From: UBA12151 sp964600645
GTDB lineage: Bacteria; Patescibacteriota; Minisyncoccia; Moranbacterales; UBA9337
Reading direction: 5' to 3'
Assembly: GCA_964600645.1 (NCBI GenBank)
Contig: CAZRJL010000041.1
Coordinates: 1-8,012, forward strand
DNA: 8,012 bases
Every line of letters starts with the position of its first letter. Positions within the stretch are counted from its first letter, which is position 1. The position numbers were made by a program, and so were the translations under genes. This document shows positions 4,413 to 8,012 of the stretch, one piece after another. Below the pieces are notes generated by a model. That model was not told where the DNA came from. It searched no databases and was given only the letters and a program-made list of their open reading frames with translations.

Positions 4413-4969
4413 TTATTTTTTGTTTTTATGCATTTTTCTTCTATTTTAAACTCTGCTTCGAAATCAATATTATTTTTAGCAACAATGTCGGAAAGAGGGA
4501 TTTCTGCTTCAAAAAAACATTCAGAACTCTCTATTTTACTTTTTAATTCCAAGAGAGATTCGCGAGTACTGGCTTTTCCGGCAATACTTATTTTTATATC
4601 TTCAGAGACAAATCCGCTCAATTTTATATCATCCGAAAACACTTTCGCCAATTCATTCAAAACATTCAGCCAGTCAAAATGATTTTTTTGCAACAGAAAA
4701 AAATTATTTATCCTGATATTTTCATCCTCGAATATTTTTTCATACATTTCTATTTCACGATATTCCTTGCGCGACATTTCTACTGCATAAATATTATCCA
4801 GAGATTTTTTTTGCAGATCGAGAATAAAATTAGCACTAAAAAGTATCGCCAAAAAAACCAACCCGGCAAAACAAAGCAATAATTCATGCCTAATAATAAG
4901 CCAAAAAAGTTTTTTTCTTTTTAGTCTCTCTTTTCTTTCCTCTGGTAAGAGATTTAAATATATATTCAT
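4409..4969 (-). CDS. pilN: Type IV pilus assembly protein PilN-like
   Basis: This 186-residue bitopic membrane protein begins with the PilN signature YLNLLPEE (residues 4-11). In characterised systems that cytoplasmic peptide sits in a groove of PilM. A basic stretch (11-20) and one membrane segment (about 21-50) follow, then a coiled coil (52-95) and a small alpha/beta domain (96-176) with the core pattern WLNVLNELAKVFSDDIKLSG (100-119), as expected for the ferredoxin-like fold that pairs with PilO. The gene lies 60 bases after pilM and overlaps pilO by four bases. The ATG has no clear Shine-Dalgarno sequence. Its lysine-rich tail (KCIKTKNK) looks disordered. The family call is secure from the N-terminal motif and the neighbours. 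Confidence 0.93.
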   Translation of the reverse strand: MNIYLNLLPEERKERLKRKKLFWLIIRHELLLCFAGLVFLAILFSANFILDLQKKSLDNIYAVEMSRKEYREIEMYEKIFEDENIRINNFFLLQKNHFDWLNVLNELAKVFSDDIKLSGFVSEDIKISIAGKASTRESLLELKSKIESSECFFEAEIPLSDIVAKNNIDFEAEFKIEEKCIKTKNK

Positions 4970-4994
4970 CTATTGCTATTTTATTTAGGAAGAT

Positions 4995-5032
4995 TAGTTA
5001 TTTTTTCTTCTTCAAACTACAAAAATTAACTA
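4995..5032 (-). promoter_or_regulatory. AT-rich hairpin at the pilM-pilN junction
   Basis: On the minus strand TAGTTAATTTTT (5032-5021) can pair with AAAAAATAACTA (5006-4995) with one mismatch around a 14-nt loop. The stem starts in the pilM stop codon and fills the gap before pilN. No T tract follows downstream, so it is not a good terminator. It could slow transcription or protect an mRNA end. The AT-only stem makes chance quite possible. Confidence 0.35.
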
Positions 5033-6121
5033 CCGCTCAGAAATGTAATTCATAAGCGCTAACCCTATCGCAGTCGCGTATTGCACGGATTCATCCTTGT
5101 TCATTATTGGAATTTTGTTTTTTATATCCGCTGCAATCCATGGACTGCCTATCTCCACCTCTTTTCCTAATCTTTTGGACAAATATGAAACTAGACCCTT
5201 AGTGTTCGCACCGCCACCACAAATAACCACTCGATCAACAGTTTTTGAATATTGCAATCCTGCCAAATAAAAATCAAAGGATTTTTCTATTTCAGAAATA
5301 AGATTTTCGATCACCGGACTTACAGCTAGAAATATTCCGTCACCCTTAATAAATGAACCAATCCCTTTGGAAAATTTTATTTTTTCCGCTTCCTCAAATG
5401 AAATATTGAAATTTTTTGCGATAACTCCGCTGATTGACTGCCCGGAAACAGGGTTACTTGAGGTAAAGCAAGGGATTCCGTTATATGATATTGAGATGCT
5501 GCTTCTTCGATCACCCAGATCAACAACAAGAACCGTACTATTTTGTTGTTGCTCCCCACTCAAAAGACTGCGCGATTGAGCAACAGATTCAATTTCCAAT
5601 CCAATAACTTCTAAATCTGCCGCCTCTAATGTTTCAATAAATTGATCTATTGTTTTTCTCGAAACAGCCACAACTAAAATACTCATCTTATTTTCCATAT
5701 TAGTTCCCAATCTTTCATCAAGCACTTGCCAATCATAATAAACTTGATCGAGAGCCACCGGGATATTCGCTTCTATTTCCCATTTTATCGCCTCTCTCAC
5801 TTCTTCCGGATTTATTTTGGGAATGTTTATTATGCGCAAAAAAGCCTTTGTTTCAGGCAAAGAACAAAACACTTTTTTTGTTTTTATTTTTTTTGGCCCA
5901 GAATTTTTTATCGCTTTTGTAATAGCATCAACAACATTCTTTTTGTTTAAAATTTCTCCATCAGATATACTTCCCGGAAATATTTTTTCACTTCCAAAAC
6001 TTCTAATCTTTACTGTCTCGCCCAACTCCTCCATTTGCACAACTTTTACTGAAAGATCGCTCAAATCCAAACCAAAGGCATTATCGGAAAAATCAATAAT
6101 TTTCTTATTAAAAAAAGACAT
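5030..6121 (-). CDS. pilM: Type IV pilus assembly ATPase-fold protein PilM
   Basis: This 363-residue actin-like protein should bind ATP and form the cytoplasmic ring that couples the pilus motor to PilN. The phosphate-1 motif is FGLDLSDLSVK (16-26), the phosphate-2 motif VVDLGDRRSSIS (199-210), and the adenosine motif VVICGGGANTKGL (298-310). The inserted SHS2-type domain, where PilN binds, spans about 82-185 and begins VFCSLPETKAFLRIINIP. The final segment (345-360, SVQYATAIGLALMNYI) is typical of the family. The length is normal (about 350). The start at 6121 is favoured because it gives the usual short lead before the first motif; no Shine-Dalgarno sequence is present. The gene follows the PilX-like gene after a 43-base AT-only-like gap and precedes pilN. 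This assignment is the anchor for the operon. Confidence 0.97.
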   Translation of the reverse strand: MSFFNKKIIDFSDNAFGLDLSDLSVKVVQMEELGETVKIRSFGSEKIFPGSISDGEILNKKNVVDAITKAIKNSGPKKIKTKKVFCSLPETKAFLRIINIPKINPEEVREAIKWEIEANIPVALDQVYYDWQVLDERLGTNMENKMSILVVAVSRKTIDQFIETLEAADLEVIGLEIESVAQSRSLLSGEQQQNSTVLVVDLGDRRSSISISYNGIPCFTSSNPVSGQSISGVIAKNFNISFEEAEKIKFSKGIGSFIKGDGIFLAVSPVIENLISEIEKSFDFYLAGLQYSKTVDRVVICGGGANTKGLVSYLSKRLGKEVEIGSPWIAADIKNKIPIMNKDESVQYATAIGLALMNYISER

Positions 6122-6164
6122 TTTTATTTATTGTTTTTGTTTTTATTATTATATCTTCACTATA

Positions 6165-7670
6165 TTATAATTCATCCCACATATCAAGGGAATATTCCGG
6201 ACTGGTTGGAAAATACGGAGGGGGATAATATAAAAGATTATTATCATATATTAAATTTCTGTCTTCGTATCCTGAATTTCTCGGACAACTGTCTGTGTAT
6301 GAAAATCCGTATCTATTATTAGTTGCCATTGCACCGAATACCGTTATCGAGTCTTTATGATCCACGCAAGTAAGATTTATACAAGGACAGAAATACCATC
6401 CGGCGCCATTTCCAAATTGAAACGTGTTCCCATTCATAAATTTCAATCCTCCTCCCGGCACATTCCCGGATACATAGTATGCGGAATAATAACTTCTTCC
6501 GATTCTTCCGGTTTGAGCAATCATTGCCGCGTCTATTTTTAAATCATTTTCACTGTCGCGAATGATTTCAATGTCATTTTGTCCTATTATCCCAAGAACA
6601 TCACTTCCATCATAATTTGTATAACTAATATCATTACCAATATAAACATTCGCTCCATCGCCGCCAACAATATCCGCCGCTGCCACAGTCACCCTTACAT
6701 CATTTATCTTCCCTTCAAGCCAAATATCATTTTCTACAAAAATCACCCCTTCATCCGGTATGTTGCGCGTTGACCAAGCACCCGCATAATTAACTATGGA
6801 TTTCGTAAATGAATCGTATTGATTTACCGTTCTTATGTCGAAAGTCCCGTCATCGTTTAAAATTATATGTTGACCCTTTCCTGCGTGTCCAAAATATATA
6901 CTGCCATTAACTCCGGCGCTTGCATCGGCCTTCATTAAAGCCAAGTCGGCGGATACTCCGTTAAAATCCTCCTCGGCAACCGGAAATTCTTTTCCTGCCT
7001 GAAAAACTGCGCCGTCCATATTGGTGTTATATTCATTCGCCCATGACGTCCACACTCCTGGGCGAGTGATTCCAGTATCCGGATCAACGTAGGTTTCCTG
7101 AGAGCTGGAAACAATGTTGTGCGCTATTCCGTCAAATCGCACGCCTCCATTGGAATGCAATAGCCCGAATGTTTCCGTTCCATCTCCAAATCTGATGTTT
7201 GCATTGCTTAACACTAAATATTCACTCCATGAAGGACGCCTAAAACGCACACGAACCGTCCTAGTTAATGCCGGATTTTTAATCATCCATCCGGTCGATT
7301 GCACAACTACGATCGTTGAGTTCGGATCGGGAGGAGTAACTTCGATGCTATATTTTCCGATAACTCCTCCTTGAGGATCATTATAATCTTTCACATAAGA
7401 CTCGTCCACTCCCAGAGGATCTTGATTTTGCCAAAAATCCTTCACTTGTGATGCAGTCTTTCCTTCAACCTCATGAGCCAAATACCAACGATAAAAATAA
7501 ATTCCCGCTTCAGCGATTTGCAGGGACTCTTCTCTGGCAACTTCATATTGACTATATCTCAATTGCGATACAACAAATTGAATTAATGAAGTAAGAATAA
7601 TTGTAACTGCCGACATTATTATTAAAATATACACCAATGCGCTTCCTTTTTTAAAATTTGGAATTAACAT
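6165..7670 (-). CDS. PilX-like minor pilin / pilus assembly protein
   Basis: The N-terminus resembles minor pilins of the PilX type: a short basic leader ending KKG (8-9 residues), then SALVYILIIMSAVTIILTSLI (10-30) and a helix ending in LRYSQYEVAREESLQIAEAG (37-56), the spine and processing region seen in PilX-like proteins. A prepilin peptidase would cut after G9. Glutamate at mature position 5 is absent (Y14). The remaining 440 residues are a large beta-rich outer domain. Recognisable elements are LHSNGGVRFDG (171-181), GVIFVENDIWLEG (308-320), and DVLGIIGQNDIEI (357-369), repeats of the kind found in DUF4900-like or beta-helical PilX proteins of CPR and deep-branching bacteria. Four cysteines (428, 430, 435, 462) cluster near the end. 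At 501 residues it is much longer than a normal minor pilin, which suggests a tip or adhesin role; that is inference. It lies 43 bases before pilM. Confidence 0.82.
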   Translation of the reverse strand: MLIPNFKKGSALVYILIIMSAVTIILTSLIQFVVSQLRYSQYEVAREESLQIAEAGIYFYRWYLAHEVEGKTASQVKDFWQNQDPLGVDESYVKDYNDPQGGVIGKYSIEVTPPDPNSTIVVVQSTGWMIKNPALTRTVRVRFRRPSWSEYLVLSNANIRFGDGTETFGLLHSNGGVRFDGIAHNIVSSSQETYVDPDTGITRPGVWTSWANEYNTNMDGAVFQAGKEFPVAEEDFNGVSADLALMKADASAGVNGSIYFGHAGKGQHIILNDDGTFDIRTVNQYDSFTKSIVNYAGAWSTRNIPDEGVIFVENDIWLEGKINDVRVTVAAADIVGGDGANVYIGNDISYTNYDGSDVLGIIGQNDIEIIRDSENDLKIDAAMIAQTGRIGRSYYSAYYVSGNVPGGGLKFMNGNTFQFGNGAGWYFCPCINLTCVDHKDSITVFGAMATNNRYGFSYTDSCPRNSGYEDRNLIYDNNLLYYPPPYFPTSPEYSLDMWDEL

Positions 7671-7704
7671 AAAAATACTTTAAAAAAAATAATTAACTTT
7701 TTTC

Positions 7705-8012
7705 TCAATCAGCGCGATCATATTCATTAAGATTCCGAAGTGCTACAAATGATTGAATGTTTATATAATCGGGAGCATTATTCGGGTCAATATTTATCAT
7801 TAAATGTATTTTAGCCATCCTTATTTCATTAACAGCTGCCGGGGTCGACATAGGATTGTTAACATTATCCGCCGGATAATTTTCATCGTAATAAGAAAAA
7901 ACGGGATGAGCTTCATCATTAGCCACATAATTCACAATCGTTTGAATGCTTTGATCTCCTCCCGCATAGACCGGAGGAATTCCGGTCGGATCAGTAACCC
8001 CAACTTTCAAAC
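7705..8012 (-). CDS. C-terminal part of a pilin-like or secreted pilus-operon protein (5' truncated)
   Basis: The reading frame is open to the right edge of the window, so its true start lies outside; the first codon seen in frame is not a convincing start. The visible 100 or so residues are polar and lack any membrane segment. They contain a stretch with several prolines, then MAKIHLMINIDPNNAPDYIN, and finish with IQSFVALRNLNEYDRAD. A final strand of this form (SFVALRNLN) is common at the C-terminus of PilW- or GspJ-like minor pilins, and the position directly before a PilX-like gene, with a 34-base gap, fits such a protein. The prepilin N-terminus that would settle this is outside the window. 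Confidence 0.6.
   Translation of the reverse strand, partial: LKVGVTDPTGIPPVYAGGDQSIQTIVNYVANDEAHPVFSYYDENYPADNVNNPMSTPAAVNEIRMAKIHLMINIDPNNAPDYINIQSFVALRNLNEYDRAD

Noticed and set aside
4263..4682. Plus-strand ORF of 139 codons across pilN and pilO
   Set aside because: It is the reverse of the two overlapping pil genes, which have clear family features; its phenylalanine- and serine-rich product is a typical shadow of AT-rich coding DNA.
6148..6169. TATAAT-like sites on the minus strand just before pilM
   Set aside because: They sit in nearly pure AT sequence with no fitting -35 box (GATGAA at the right distance). Cotranscription with the PilX-like gene is simpler.
7114..7374. Plus-strand ORF of 86 codons inside the PilX-like gene
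   Set aside because: It overlaps the N-terminal part of a well-supported minus-strand gene and has no motif or start signal.

Overview
The window looks like a piece of an AT-rich, streamlined bacterial genome of the Patescibacteria (CPR) type, probably a Parcubacteria-like lineage. This is an inference from several signs. Shine-Dalgarno sequences are weak or missing. A VanW-domain protein and a small PrsW-like membrane protein are present. None of the tRNAs encodes CCA. The type IV pilus platform operon (pilX-like, pilM, pilN, pilO, then a small membrane protein) has no recognisable PilP or secretin gene where PilP and PilQ normally sit, as expected for a cell with one membrane.

Layout. Positions 1-2571 carry three plus-strand genes: a PrsW-like intramembrane protease homologue (33-596), an Hsp20 small heat-shock protein (689-1228) with a candidate promoter and a strong hairpin terminator, and a secreted VanW-domain protein (1318-2571). 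A good sigma70-like promoter at 2594-2622 then leads into a plus-strand tRNA cluster: tRNA-Lys(CTT), tRNA-Arg(TCT), an AT-rich inverted-repeat element, tRNA-His(GTG), and a highly unusual locus at 3117-3340. The cluster closes with a strong hairpin, flanked by A and T tracts, that can terminate both strands (3353-3382). On the other side of it a minus-strand type IV pilus operon converges, running from the right edge of the window leftwards: a partial pilin-like gene, a PilX-like minor pilin, PilM, PilN, PilO and a 110-residue membrane protein.

The most interesting item is the locus at 3117-3340. Its outer parts form all four stems of one tRNA: perfect 7-bp acceptor, 4-bp D, 5-bp anticodon and 5-bp T stems. 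The gene is interrupted twice. A 38-nt hairpin-forming insert sits in the D loop. The anticodon loop holds about 110 nt that contain a complete, perfect tRNA-Arg(TCG) gene. A tRNA is therefore nested inside another tRNA. Normal 5' and 3' processing of the inner tRNA would leave the outer one as two halves with short complementary extensions next to the anticodon stem. That recalls archaeal split tRNAs, but bacteria are not known to have the matching splicing machinery. The outer copy could equally be a pseudogene broken by insertions. Its intact stems argue for recent insertion or for retained function. No normal 7-nt anticodon loop with U33 can be built from its sequence, so its anticodon cannot be assigned.

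The genes fall into three functional groups: envelope and stress functions on the left, translation in the middle, and surface pili for adhesion, motility or DNA uptake on the right. No mobile-element protein, CRISPR array or toxin-antitoxin pair is visible.
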